Assembly: GCA_041482015.1 (NCBI GenBank)
Contig: JBGPCZ010000001.1
Span: 55,052 to 119,051 of the forward strand
DNA: 64,000 nt
Direction of reading: 5' to 3'
Source: JACQFK01 sp041482015
GTDB taxonomy: Bacteria > Planctomycetota > MHYJ01 > JACPRB01
The notes below the pieces were generated by a model. The model ran no database searches. It saw nothing but the letters and a program-made list of their open reading frames with translations, and was not told where the DNA came from. This document shows, piece after piece, positions 1 to 9,255 of the stretch (the stretch's first letter is position 1; every line of letters starts with the position of its first letter). The translations under genes were made by a program, and so were the position numbers.

Positions 1-3000
1 GTCGGCCCCGACGGCGCGCTTTACGTCGTCGACTGGTACGACGCCCGGCTCAACCACGTCGATCCGCGGGACAACTGGGACCGCCGCAACGGAAGGATCT
101 ACCGCGTCCAACCCAAGGACAACCCGAAGGCGACGACGTTCAACCTCGCCCGCCTGAGGAGTTCGCAGATCCTCCCCTTCCTCTCCCACAAGAATGAGTG
201 GTACCGGCAGGAGGCCCGGCTCATCCTCGCGGAGCGACGCGATCCGACGGTGATCCCGGCGCTGCGGAAGTTGATCGACGAGAACGTCGGCGATCTCGCC
301 CTAGAAGCGCTCTGGGCGTTGCACGTCAGCGGAGGATTCGATGATTCGGTCGCCGAATCAACCCTCTCCCACCCAAACGCCGACGTTCGCGCGTGGACGG
401 TCCGGCTCCTTGGAGACCCGAAGGCCATCACCCGGGCCACTCTCTTCAAACTTCTCCAGCTTGCTATCAAAGAAACGAGCCCCACGGTACGGAGCCAGCT
501 CGCCTGCACGGCCAAGCGGCTGCCCGTCCGCGAGGCCCTTCCGCTCATTCGCGAACTCCTCCGGCGAAGCGAGGATGCGGACGACCCGTTCATCCCCCTC
601 CTTCTCTGGTGGGCCCTTGAAGACAAGGCCGTCTCCGCCCGCGAGGAGGCGATTTCCCTGTTTGACAAGAGCGACCTGTGGAGTTCGCCGGTGGCCACCA
701 AGTACATCGTGGACCGGTTGGCGCGCCGGTACATGTCGGAGGGAGGCGTCCCCGGCTACGCGTCGTGCGCCCGGCTCCTCGCCCTCGCGCCGGATGAGAC
801 CGCCCTGCTCAAGGTGGTCGACGGCATGGAGCAGGCGCTCGAGGGCCGGCGGCTGGAGGCTGTCCCCGCGCCGCTCAAGGAATCGCTCGCGACCCTGTGG
901 AAGACCCACGGCCAGAATATGAAAGTCCTCCGGCTCGCGCTCCGCCTCGGCAGCCCCGAGGCGTTCGAGTCGGCCCTCCGTCGCGTCGAGGAGACCAAGA
1001 GCGTCGAGCTGGTCAACGTGCTGGGACAGTCCGGAAAGCCGGAAGTCGTGCCGGTCCTTCTGAAGTTGCTGGCCGAAGGCCGGACCGACGCGCTGCTCCA
1101 GGCCGTCCTCGCCGCGCTCCAGCCGTTCCAGAACGAGCAGGTCGCCTCGGCCGTGCTGGTCGAACTCCCGAGGCTCACCGGGCCCTCCCGGGTCCGCGCC
1201 CGCTCGCTCCTCTTCAGCCGCCCCGCGTCGGCCCTCGAGTTCCTAAAGCTCGTCGACGCGGGCAAGATCCCGCCCAAGGAGGTCCCGCTCGACCAGCTCT
1301 CCGCCCTCATGGACTTCAAGGACGAGGCCGTCGGGAAGCTCGTCGAGAAGCACTGGGGCAAGGTCGGCGCCGCAACGCCCGGGGAAAAGCGCGCGCAGAT
1401 CGGCAGCATCAAGAACATCCTCTCGCACGGCAAGGGCGACGCCGCGCGAGGCAAGGTCCACTTCATGAAGGTCTGCGGCGTCTGTCACACGCTCTTCGGC
1501 GAGGGCAACAAGATCGGACCCGAGCTGGACGGCCAGGATCGGAGGAATCTCGACCTCCTCCTGACCAACATCGTCGACCCGAGCGTCGTCATCCGCGCGG
1601 AATTCCAGGCCCGCAAGATCCGGACGACCGATGGACAGGTCATCACCGGCCTGCTCGTCGAGCAGTCCGCCGGCGCAGTCACGATCCTCGACGCGCAGAA
1701 CATCAAGACCACGATCGCCCGCTCCCGGATCGACGCGCTCGTCGATTCGGAAGTCTCGCTCATGCCGGAGAAACTGCTCGATCCCCTGACCGATCCCGAG
1801 ATCCAGGACTTGTTCGCCTATCTCCAGGGGGACAAGGGAGTCCAGGGGATTCTTGCGAAGCCCCCGCTCAAGGTCTGCCTCGTCTCGGGGTCTCTTGAAT
1901 ACGAGTCCGACACCACGCTCGCGGGCCTCCAGGAGCACCTCGAGAAGCACTTCAACGTGAAGTGCTCGCGCGCGTTCCGCAAGACGGACGAGGACATGCC
2001 CGGCCTCGAGGCGCTCGAGACATCGGACGTCATGGTCCTCTACACGCGCCGGCTCAAGCTCCCCTCCGAGCAGCTGAACCGCGTGAAGCGGTACTGCGAG
2101 GCGGGCAGACCGATCGTCGCGCTCCGCACGGCGAGCCACGCGTTCCAGACCTGGCTCGCGCTCGACAAGGAGATACTCGGCGGCAACTACTCCAACCATT
2201 ACGGGAAGGGCCCCGACTGCCGGATCGAGGCGACCGAGAAGGGCAAAACTCACCCGATCCTGGACGGCGTGACGCTCACGTCGTCGGAATCGAGCCTCTA
2301 CCAGAACCCGAAGATCGCCGAGGATTGCGACGTCCTGCTCACCGGATCGATCCCCGACCACACCGAGCCACTCGCTTGGACGCGCCTCCACAACGGCGGG
2401 CGGGTCTTCTACACCTCGCTGGGCGACCAGCAGGATTTCAACAACCCCGACTTCGTGCGGATGATCGAGAACGCGATCCTCTGGACCGCGGCGGGCCCTA
2501 AGAAGCCGGCGCAGGCCGCCGACAAGCTCTCCGGGACCGCGCCCCTCGAGGGCGACCACGACTTCGGGGCCGAGATGGTCGCGGGCATCGACAAGTTCCT
2601 GCTCCGCGAGATTGACCTCTCGGTGGAACGGCGTGCGAAGTACTGGAAGCGGGACACGTCTTCCGAAGAGGCTTACCAGAAATCAGTGACGCCCAACCGC
2701 GAGAGGCTGAAGAAGCTGATCGGCGTTGTTGACGCGAGGACCAGCTTCGACTCGCCGGAGCTCGTCGGCTCGATCACGGAACCCGCCCTCGTCGGCAAGG
2801 GCCGGAACTTTGAAGCCTACGCCATCCGCTGGCCGGTCTTCCGCGGAGTCCATGGCGAGGGGCTGCTGCTCCTTCCCACGAACTGGAAGGACAAGGAAAG
2901 TCTCATCAGCGTCGTCGCGATTCCGGATGCGGACCAGACTCCCGAGATGATCGCCGGCCTCGTCCCGGGATTGCCGCTGGAGAAACAATTCGCCCGTTGC

Positions 3001-4728
3001 CTGGCGGAAAACGGATGCCGGGTGGTCATTCCCACCCTAATCGATCGCTCCGACAGCTTCTCCGTTTCCTCCGCAGGCCGGTCCACCAACCAGCCCCACC
3101 GGGAATTCGTCTACAGGCCCGCCTTCGAGATGGGCCGGCATGTGATCGGGTACGAAGTGCAGAAGGTGCTGGCCATCGTGGACTGGTTCGATCGCACCTC
3201 GACCGCCCGGGAGCGCGTCCTCGCCGTCTGGGGCTGGGGCGAAGGCGGCCTCCTCGCGCTTCATGCGGGCGCGGTCGATCCGCGAATCGGTTGGGCCGGC
3301 GTGGGCGGATACCTGGAGTCCCGCCAGAACGCCTGGAAGGAGCCCATTTATCGAAATGTGTTTGGGCTTCTGACGGAGTTCGGAGATGCCGACCTGGCCT
3401 CCCTCACGCAGTGGCTTGGACTCCCCTCGAACGGTGTCGATGTGGAGGTCTTCGGCCCTCCCGCTCCCCGTCAAGGCCGGGGCGGCGCGGCTCCCGGAAC
3501 CTGGAAGACCCCTCCCCACGAGCGGACGGTCGAAGAAGGGAAACGCTATGCCTCTCTTGTCCCCCACCGCGCTGAGAGAGACGGCAGGGAGGCCATCACC
3601 GCCTTCTCCCTCCTAGGACTCAATGCCGCCGATGCCCGCGCCCCCGAGGCCTTGAGGAAGGAATTCGACTCCCAGAAGCGGCTCAAGCGGCAATTCGACG
3701 AGCTCGTCGAGGACACGCAGGTCCTGCTCCGTCAGACCGAGAAGGTCCGCGAGGGCTACTTCTGGAAGCGGACGGACAAGAAGTCGGTCGAGGGGTGGGA
3801 GAAGAGCACCGCGCCGCTCCGCGATGAGTTCTACGGCGACGTGATCGGGAAGTTCGACGACAAGCCCCTTCCCCCGAATCCCAAGTCGCGCCGCCTCTAT
3901 GAAGAGGCCACGTACACCGCGTACGAGGTCCAGCTCGACCTCTGGAAGGATGTCTTCGCCTACGGCTGGCTCCTCGTCCCGAAGAACATCAAGGAAGGCG
4001 AGAAGCGGCCCGTGGTTGTCTGCCAGCACGGGCTCGAGGGTCGGCCCGCCGACGTCGCCGACCCGAAGAAGAACAACCCGGCTTACGAGCGCTACGCCTG
4101 CCGGCTCGCGGAGCGCGGGTTCGTCGTCTTCGCGCCTCAGAACCCGTACATCGGCCAGGACAAGTTCCGCACGCTCCAGCGCAAGGCCAACCTGCTCGGG
4201 AAGCACCTCTTCTCGTTCATCATCCCGCAACACCAGGCGATCACCGACTGGCTGGCGTCGCTCCCCTACGTCGACCCCGAGCGGATCGCGTTCTACGGCC
4301 TCTCCTACGGCGGGAAGACCGCGATGCGCGTCCCGGCGGTCGTGACGCGCTATTGCCTGTCCATCTGCTCGGCCGACTTCAACGACTGGATCTGGAAGAA
4401 CGCCGCGACCGACAGCCCCTACAGCTACGTCACGACCGGCGAGTACGAGATCTTCGAATGGAACCTCGGGAACACGTTCAACTACGCCGAGATGGCGGCG
4501 CTCATCGCGCCCCGGCCATTCATGGTCGAGCGCGGCCACTTCGACGGGGTGGCGCCCGACGAACGCGTCGCCTACGAGTACGCCAAGATCAAGCGCTTCT
4601 ACGACGAGCTCAAGATCGGCGACCGGACCGAGATGGAGGTCTTCACCGGTCCCCACAAGATCAACGGGGTCGGCACGTTCGACTTCCTCCACAAGCATCT
4701 GAAGTGGCCGAAACCCGAATCCAAATGA
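1..4728 (+). CDS. PVC-type dehydrogenase / HEAT / cytochrome c / ThuA / double alpha-beta hydrolase fusion (5' partial)
   Basis: The frame is open from base 1, so the start lies upstream; 1575 residues are visible. In order: the C-terminal blade of a PVC-type dehydrogenase beta-propeller (residues 1-45, VGPDGALYVVDWYD), HEAT-like helical repeats (about 70-470), a c-type haem site CGVCH at 492-496 inside a PVC cytochrome c domain (to about 610), a ThuA-like domain (about 620-830), then two alpha/beta hydrolase domains of acetylxylan esterase/dienelactone hydrolase type (about 850-1200 and 1200-1575). The second keeps a nucleophile elbow GLSYGG (Ser1435) and a C-terminal GPHK histidine. The first has GWGEGG, with Gly1080 where the serine should be, so it is probably inactive. 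The cytochrome implies an extracytoplasmic location. It overlaps the next gene by ATGA. The domain calls are firm; the substrate is unknown. Confidence 0.85.
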   Translation, partial: VGPDGALYVVDWYDARLNHVDPRDNWDRRNGRIYRVQPKDNPKATTFNLARLRSSQILPFLSHKNEWYRQEARLILAERRDPTVIPALRKLIDENVGDLALEALWALHVSGGFDDSVAESTLSHPNADVRAWTVRLLGDPKAITRATLFKLLQLAIKETSPTVRSQLACTAKRLPVREALPLIRELLRRSEDADDPFIPLLLWWALEDKAVSAREEAISLFDKSDLWSSPVATKYIVDRLARRYMSEGGVPGYASCARLLALAPDETALLKVVDGMEQALEGRRLEAVPAPLKESLATLWKTHGQNMKVLRLALRLGSPEAFESALRRVEETKSVELVNVLGQSGKPEVVPVLLKLLAEGRTDALLQAVLAALQPFQNEQVASAVLVELPRLTGPSRVRARSLLFSRPASALEFLKLVDAGKIPPKEVPLDQLSALMDFKDEAVGKLVEKHWGKVGAATPGEKRAQIGSIKNILSHGKGDAARGKVHFMKVCGVCHTLFGEGNKIGPELDGQDRRNLDLLLTNIVDPSVVIRAEFQARKIRTTDGQVITGLLVEQSAGAVTILDAQNIKTTIARSRIDALVDSEVSLMPEKLLDPLTDPEIQDLFAYLQGDKGVQGILAKPPLKVCLVSGSLEYESDTTLAGLQEHLEKHFNVKCSRAFRKTDEDMPGLEALETSDVMVLYTRRLKLPSEQLNRVKRYCEAGRPIVALRTASHAFQTWLALDKEILGGNYSNHYGKGPDCRIEATEKGKTHPILDGVTLTSSESSLYQNPKIAEDCDVLLTGSIPDHTEPLAWTRLHNGGRVFYTSLGDQQDFNNPDFVRMIENAILWTAAGPKKPAQAADKLSGTAPLEGDHDFGAEMVAGIDKFLLREIDLSVERRAKYWKRDTSSEEAYQKSVTPNRERLKKLIGVVDARTSFDSPELVGSITEPALVGKGRNFEAYAIRWPVFRGVHGEGLLLLPTNWKDKESLISVVAIPDADQTPEMIAGLVPGLPLEKQFARCLAENGCRVVIPTLIDRSDSFSVSSAGRSTNQPHREFVYRPAFEMGRHVIGYEVQKVLAIVDWFDRTSTARERVLAVWGWGEGGLLALHAGAVDPRIGWAGVGGYLESRQNAWKEPIYRNVFGLLTEFGDADLASLTQWLGLPSNGVDVEVFGPPAPRQGRGGAAPGTWKTPPHERTVEEGKRYASLVPHRAERDGREAITAFSLLGLNAADARAPEALRKEFDSQKRLKRQFDELVEDTQVLLRQTEKVREGYFWKRTDKKSVEGWEKSTAPLRDEFYGDVIGKFDDKPLPPNPKSRRLYEEATYTAYEVQLDLWKDVFAYGWLLVPKNIKEGEKRPVVVCQHGLEGRPADVADPKKNNPAYERYACRLAERGFVVFAPQNPYIGQDKFRTLQRKANLLGKHLFSFIIPQHQAITDWLASLPYVDPERIAFYGLSYGGKTAMRVPAVVTRYCLSICSADFNDWIWKNAATDSPYSYVTTGEYEIFEWNLGNTFNYAEMAALIAPRPFMVERGHFDGVAPDERVAYEYAKIKRFYDELKIGDRTEMEVFTGPHKINGVGTFDFLHKHLKWPKPESK

Positions 4729-6584
4729 GGGCCGCCGCGGCCCTGGTCCTGCTCGTCCTCGGATGCGGACCGGTCCGCGACGAGCTGCCGGCGATCACCG
4801 TCGCCGTCTTCCAGTCGGATGCGACCGTCCCCCTCGGCCACCCCCTCGCTGGAAAGCCGCCGGCCATGATCATTGAGGAGCCCCTTCTCCTCAAGGGAAT
4901 CGTCCTCCGCCAAGTGGACACCGTCGTGATCTGCGCAATCGACTGGTGCACGATGTCGACCGACACGTATACCCACTTCCGCCAGACCCTCGCCGCCGCC
5001 GCGGGCACGAGCCCCGATCGCGTCACGATCCACTGCACCCACACCCACAGCGGACCGGTCGGCGGAAGCACACGGGACGAGGTCGTCCAGGAGGTGGCCG
5101 ACCGCGCGGCCCGCGCTCTTCGCGACGCCCTTCCCCGCGCACGGCGCGTCACCCACGTCGGCACCGGCGCCGCAGAGGTCCAGGAATTCGCCTCCAACCG
5201 CCGCGTCCCCGGGCCGGGCGGGACGATCAAGGTCCGCTACAGCTCGACGAAGGACGCCGCGCTCCGTGCCGAGCCGATCGGCCTCATCGACCCGAAGCTC
5301 CGCACGGTCACGCTCCTCGCCGGTGCGACGCCGCTCGTCCGGATGCACTACTACGCGAGCCACCCGCAGAGCTTCTACGGCGACGGCCGCGTCCACCCCG
5401 ACACCCCGGGCTGGGCCCGCTCGCGTCTCGAGAAGGAGGAAGGGATCCCCCACCTCTACTTCACCGGAGGCGCGGGGAACGTCACCGCCGGCAAATTCAA
5501 CGACGGCTCGCCCGAAGCGCGCGCATCGCTCGTCGACCATCTGGCCGATGGCATGAGGCGCTCGATCGCGGCGACCCGGATCGACCCCGTCGGCCGGGTG
5601 ACGTGGACGACCGTGCCGGTCCGACTGGCGAAGCGCGACGGGAGCGGCGACCTGCCTGTCATCGACCTCATCCGCCTCACCCTCGGTGAGGCCGAGATCA
5701 TTCACCTTCCCGGCGAACCGTTCGTCGAGTACCAGCTCTTCGCGACGGCCGCGCGGCCCGACCGCTTTGTCGCCTTCGCCGGCTACGGAGACGGCGGCAC
5801 CGGCTACATCTGTCTCGACACCACCGAGGGCGGTTACGAGCCCACGGCGTCGCGCGTGGCGGAGCCGACCGAGGTGAGTCTCAAGTCCGGCATCACCCGG
5901 CTCCTCCAGGACCGCAAGATCCGCGTTATCATCTTCGGCGGCCATCCCGACGACCCGGAGTCGGCCGCCGGGGGCCTCGTCGCGATGCTCACGAAGGCGG
6001 GCCACGACGTCATCTGCGCCTACGGCACGACCTTCCGAGGCGACCGAACACTCGGCGGTGAGCCGGAGGCGACGGTTCGGCAGCGCGAAGCGACGGCCGC
6101 GTGTAAGATCCTGGGCGCGTCGACGAAGTTCTTCCCCTACGCCCACGAGAAGTTCTTCGCCGACGCGGAGACGGTCAAGGCGGTCTCCGGATGGCTCGCC
6201 GAGGTGAAGCCCGACGTGGTCGTCACCCACTGGCCCATGGACACCCACGAGAACCATCACACCGTCAGTTCGCTGGTCTGGCAGGCCTACGCCCACAAGG
6301 GCGGCTGGTCGCTATATTATTTCGAAGTCATGACGGGACAGCAGACGCTCGGCTTCAAGCCCGATCTCTACCTCGACCTCGCCGGCGTCTGGGAGATCAA
6401 GAAGGCCGCGCTCGACTGCCACGTCAGCCAGCATCCCGAGAAGATCTGGGAGTTCCACGACGGAATGCACCGGAACCGCGGCAGCGAATGCGGCGTGGCC
6501 CGTGCCGAGGCGTACACGCTCGTCGAGGCCAAGGAAGGCTGCGCCGTCCTTCCCGTCTCCTTCCTCCACCGGAAGGCCCCGTGA
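4725..6584 (+). CDS. Lipoprotein: ceramidase-like domain fused to PIG-L/LmbE deacetylase
   Basis: 619 residues. The start is the ATG overlapping the upstream stop (ATGA); it gives a lipoprotein signal with lipobox VLGC (Cys14), whereas the longer upstream frame has none. Residues 20-395 match the neutral/alkaline ceramidase-like family, with the metal-site motif CTHTHSGP (His106, His108) and a second histidine segment HYYASHPQS. From about residue 397 a complete PIG-L/LmbE zinc de-N-acetylase domain follows, with HPDD at 407-410 and a downstream DTHENHH metal motif. The N-terminal part is a clear paralogue of the next gene, so the deacetylase was appended to a duplicated copy. The usual GDVSPN nucleophile segment of ceramidases reads GAGNVTAGK here, so true ceramidase activity is doubtful. 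Likely role: removal of N-acyl or N-acetyl groups at the cell surface (inference). Confidence 0.8.
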   Translation: MRAAAALVLLVLGCGPVRDELPAITVAVFQSDATVPLGHPLAGKPPAMIIEEPLLLKGIVLRQVDTVVICAIDWCTMSTDTYTHFRQTLAAAAGTSPDRVTIHCTHTHSGPVGGSTRDEVVQEVADRAARALRDALPRARRVTHVGTGAAEVQEFASNRRVPGPGGTIKVRYSSTKDAALRAEPIGLIDPKLRTVTLLAGATPLVRMHYYASHPQSFYGDGRVHPDTPGWARSRLEKEEGIPHLYFTGGAGNVTAGKFNDGSPEARASLVDHLADGMRRSIAATRIDPVGRVTWTTVPVRLAKRDGSGDLPVIDLIRLTLGEAEIIHLPGEPFVEYQLFATAARPDRFVAFAGYGDGGTGYICLDTTEGGYEPTASRVAEPTEVSLKSGITRLLQDRKIRVIIFGGHPDDPESAAGGLVAMLTKAGHDVICAYGTTFRGDRTLGGEPEATVRQREATAACKILGASTKFFPYAHEKFFADAETVKAVSGWLAEVKPDVVVTHWPMDTHENHHTVSSLVWQAYAHKGGWSLYYFEVMTGQQTLGFKPDLYLDLAGVWEIKKAALDCHVSQHPEKIWEFHDGMHRNRGSECGVARAEAYTLVEAKEGCAVLPVSFLHRKAP

Positions 6585-7924
6585 TCCGCCGCACCCTCCT
6601 CCTCCTCATCATCGGGTGCTCCTCCGTTCCGGAGGGGTCGCCGGCGACGCTGGCCGTGGCGACGTTCCAGTGCGACGCGACGCCGCCGATCGGCCACCGC
6701 CTGGTCGGCTGGAGCGTGATGATGAAGAGCGTTGAGGAGCCGCTCCTCCTCAAAGGTATCGTACTCGGCGATGGACGGACGCGTTATGTCCTCTGCGCGC
6801 TCGACTGGTGCCGCCTCCAGACCGGCGCCTACGATCTCTTCCGGCGCAAGCTCGCAGCGGCCGCCGGGATCCCCGAGACGCAGGTGGCGGTCCACTGCAC
6901 CCACACCCACGGCGCGCCGATCGCCGATGTCGACGCGCAGCTCCTCCTCGATCGATATCCCGGCGCGCCCGTCCACCTCGATCTTGCCTTCATGAAGGAC
7001 GTCACGAATCGCGCCGCGGTCGCGCTCGGCGAGTCGCTCGCAAAGATGAAGCCGTTTACCCACGTCGGGATCGGCAAGGCGAGAGTGGACAGCTACGCCT
7101 CGAGCCGCCGCGTCCCCGCCGGAAACGGCAAGGTGAAAAGCCGCATGAGCTCCTGCAAGGACGTCGAGCTCGTCGCCGCGCCCGAGGGGCTGATCGATCC
7201 ATGGCTCCGGACGGTCTCCCTTCTCGATGGGAAGAAGCCGCTCGTCCGGATGCATTACTATGCCACCCATCCCCAAAGCCACTATGGGACCGAGGGGTCG
7301 CCCGACGTCCCGGGCATCGTCCGGAACTTCGCGGAGGGCCGCGAGCACATCCCGCATCTCTACTTCACGGGCTGCGGAGGCAATGTCGCGGCCGGAAAGT
7401 ACAACGACGGAAGCCCGGAGGCCCGGGAGCGCCTCGTCGAGCGCCTCTATGAAGCGATGGCCGCCTCCGCCGCCTCCACCCGGATCTCGCCCGTCTCCCG
7501 GATCGACTGGAAGGTCACGGAGGTGACGTTCGCCCTCCGGAAGGAGCCCACCTTCGCAGAGGACCAGTTCAAAAGGGAGATCGCCGATCCCAGGGCGACC
7601 GAGGTCGTGCGGCTCAAGGCGGCGCTCGCGCTGGCCTGGTACAACCGGCTGAAGGAGCGGCCGGCCGTCGACTGCAGCCGTCTCCGCCTCGGCCCCGCGA
7701 CGATCCTCCATCTCCCCGGCGAGGCCTTCGTCGAGTATCAACTTCACGCGCAGTTGCTCCGCCCCGACGACTTCATCGCCGTCGCCGCCTACGGCGAGGG
7801 CGGGCCCGGGTATATCTGCATGGACGGCTCGGCCGCCGAGGGCGGGTACGAGCCCACGGCCTCGTACGTGGGCCCGCCAACCGAGTCGAGACTCAAGGCC
7901 ACGATTGCGGAGCTGCTCAAATGA
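6581..7924 (+). CDS. Ceramidase-like lipoprotein (neutral/alkaline ceramidase N-terminal family)
   Basis: 447 residues, starting at a GTG that overlaps the previous stop (GTGA), which implies translational coupling. The signal peptide has lipobox IIGC (Cys13). The protein shares long blocks with the ceramidase-like half of the upstream gene: VEEPLLLKGIVL, the metal motif CTHTHGAP (His108, His110), RMHYYATHPQS and the closing GGYEPTAS block. It ends where the upstream protein enters its deacetylase domain. The nucleophile region reads GCGGNVAAGKYND, without the serine of characterised neutral ceramidases. It is probably a surface-anchored metal-dependent amidase/hydrolase; the substrate is not deducible. 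Its stop overlaps the next start by ATGA. Confidence 0.78.
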   Translation: MIRRTLLLLIIGCSSVPEGSPATLAVATFQCDATPPIGHRLVGWSVMMKSVEEPLLLKGIVLGDGRTRYVLCALDWCRLQTGAYDLFRRKLAAAAGIPETQVAVHCTHTHGAPIADVDAQLLLDRYPGAPVHLDLAFMKDVTNRAAVALGESLAKMKPFTHVGIGKARVDSYASSRRVPAGNGKVKSRMSSCKDVELVAAPEGLIDPWLRTVSLLDGKKPLVRMHYYATHPQSHYGTEGSPDVPGIVRNFAEGREHIPHLYFTGCGGNVAAGKYNDGSPEARERLVERLYEAMAASAASTRISPVSRIDWKVTEVTFALRKEPTFAEDQFKREIADPRATEVVRLKAALALAWYNRLKERPAVDCSRLRLGPATILHLPGEAFVEYQLHAQLLRPDDFIAVAAYGEGGPGYICMDGSAAEGGYEPTASYVGPPTESRLKATIAELLK

Positions 7925-9255
7925 GGCGCTTCCTCCTCGTCCTCGTCCTTTTCTCCGGCTGCTCCATCGACACCCTCAACCCGCCCGCCGGGTGGAAGGC
8001 GGGCGCCGCGCGCGTGAAGATCACGCCCTCCGACCCGATGTGGATGTCCGGCTACGGGGGCCGCACGCACGCGGCGGACGGGACGCTCCACGATCTCTGG
8101 GTGAAGGCGCTCGCGATCGAGGATCCCGACGGCCGCCGCGCCCTCGTCCTCACCGCCGATCTCGTCGGGATCGACCGCGACCTGGCCGACCGCGTCTGCC
8201 GGAGGATCGCGCTTCCCCGCGAATCGATCCTCATCGCCTGCTCGCACACCCACACGGGCCCGATGGTCTCGCTCAACCTCGAATGCATGTTCGACCTCCC
8301 GCCCGCCGAGCGGAAGAAGATCTCCGACTACGCGGCGTTCCTTGAGACCGCGTTCGCCGGCGCCGCGTCGAAGGCGATGGCCTCCATGGCGCTCGCGGAT
8401 CTCACCTGGGGCAACGGCACCGCGCGGTTCGCGGTCAACCGCCGCAACAACCCCGAGAAGGAAGTCCCCGCGTTGATCGAGAAGGGCGAGCTCAAAGGGC
8501 CCGTCGACTATGACGTCCCGGTCCTCAAGGTGTCGCGCGCCGACGGCTCACTGCTGGCGCTGCTCTTCGGCTACGCGTGCCACAACACCGTTCTCGACTT
8601 CTACCAGTGGAGCGGCGACTACGCGGGCTTCGCGCAGATCGAGCTCGAGAAGGCCCACCCCGGCACGACGGCGCTCTTCTTCATGGGCTGCGGCGCGGAC
8701 CAGAACCCGCTGCCGCGCCGGAAGGTCGAGCTCGCCGAGGAGTACGGCAAGCGGCTCGCGGCGGGCGTCGATCGGCTGCTCGATACGCGGATGGAGCCGG
8801 TGGCGGGAAAGCTGGCGACGCGGTACTCGCTCCTCGATCTCCCCTTCGCCAAGATCCCCACGAAAGACGATCTCGAGAAGTGCCTCGAGGACAAGAAGAT
8901 CCCCGAGCGGCGGCGAGCCGAGTTGCTGATGGCCCAGTTCAAAGGATCGGGGAGCGTGAGGCCGGCGTATCCCTACCCGGTGCAGGTCTGGCGCCTCGGC
9001 GACCTCACGCTCGCGGCGCTGGGCGGCGAGGTGGTCGTCGACTACTCGCTCCGCCTGAAGAAGGAGCTGGCCGACGGGCGCACCTGGGTGGCTGGCTACT
9101 GCAACGACGTCATGGCGTACATCCCCTCGGAGCGGGTGCTCAAAGAGGGCGGCTACGAGGGAGGCGGCGCGATGGTCTATTACGGTCAGCCCTCCCCCTG
9201 GGCCCCGGGACTGGAGGATGCGATCGTGAACCGCGTGAAGGAGCTCGCGAAATGA
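7921..9255 (+). CDS. Neutral/alkaline non-lysosomal ceramidase-like lipoprotein
   Basis: 444 residues with lipobox FSGC (Cys14). This is the most ceramidase-like of the three tandem paralogues: WKAGAARVKITP at the mature N-terminus, CSHTHTGP (His109, His111) and the segment FFMGCGADQNPLPR typical of the environmental ceramidase-like family. It is more diverged from the two upstream copies than they are from each other. ATGA overlaps at both ends place it in the same translationally coupled series. Ceramidases hydrolyse the amide bond of N-acyl sphingoid lipids; in this family and context the real substrate could be any N-acylated lipid or sugar. Confidence 0.82.
   Translation: MRRFLLVLVLFSGCSIDTLNPPAGWKAGAARVKITPSDPMWMSGYGGRTHAADGTLHDLWVKALAIEDPDGRRALVLTADLVGIDRDLADRVCRRIALPRESILIACSHTHTGPMVSLNLECMFDLPPAERKKISDYAAFLETAFAGAASKAMASMALADLTWGNGTARFAVNRRNNPEKEVPALIEKGELKGPVDYDVPVLKVSRADGSLLALLFGYACHNTVLDFYQWSGDYAGFAQIELEKAHPGTTALFFMGCGADQNPLPRRKVELAEEYGKRLAAGVDRLLDTRMEPVAGKLATRYSLLDLPFAKIPTKDDLEKCLEDKKIPERRRAELLMAQFKGSGSVRPAYPYPVQVWRLGDLTLAALGGEVVVDYSLRLKKELADGRTWVAGYCNDVMAYIPSERVLKEGGYEGGGAMVYYGQPSPWAPGLEDAIVNRVKELAK

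Noticed and set aside
4353..4724. Upstream extension of the ceramidase/PIG-L gene
   Set aside because: It overlaps the hydrolase domain of the first gene in another frame and would bury the lipoprotein signal at 4725.
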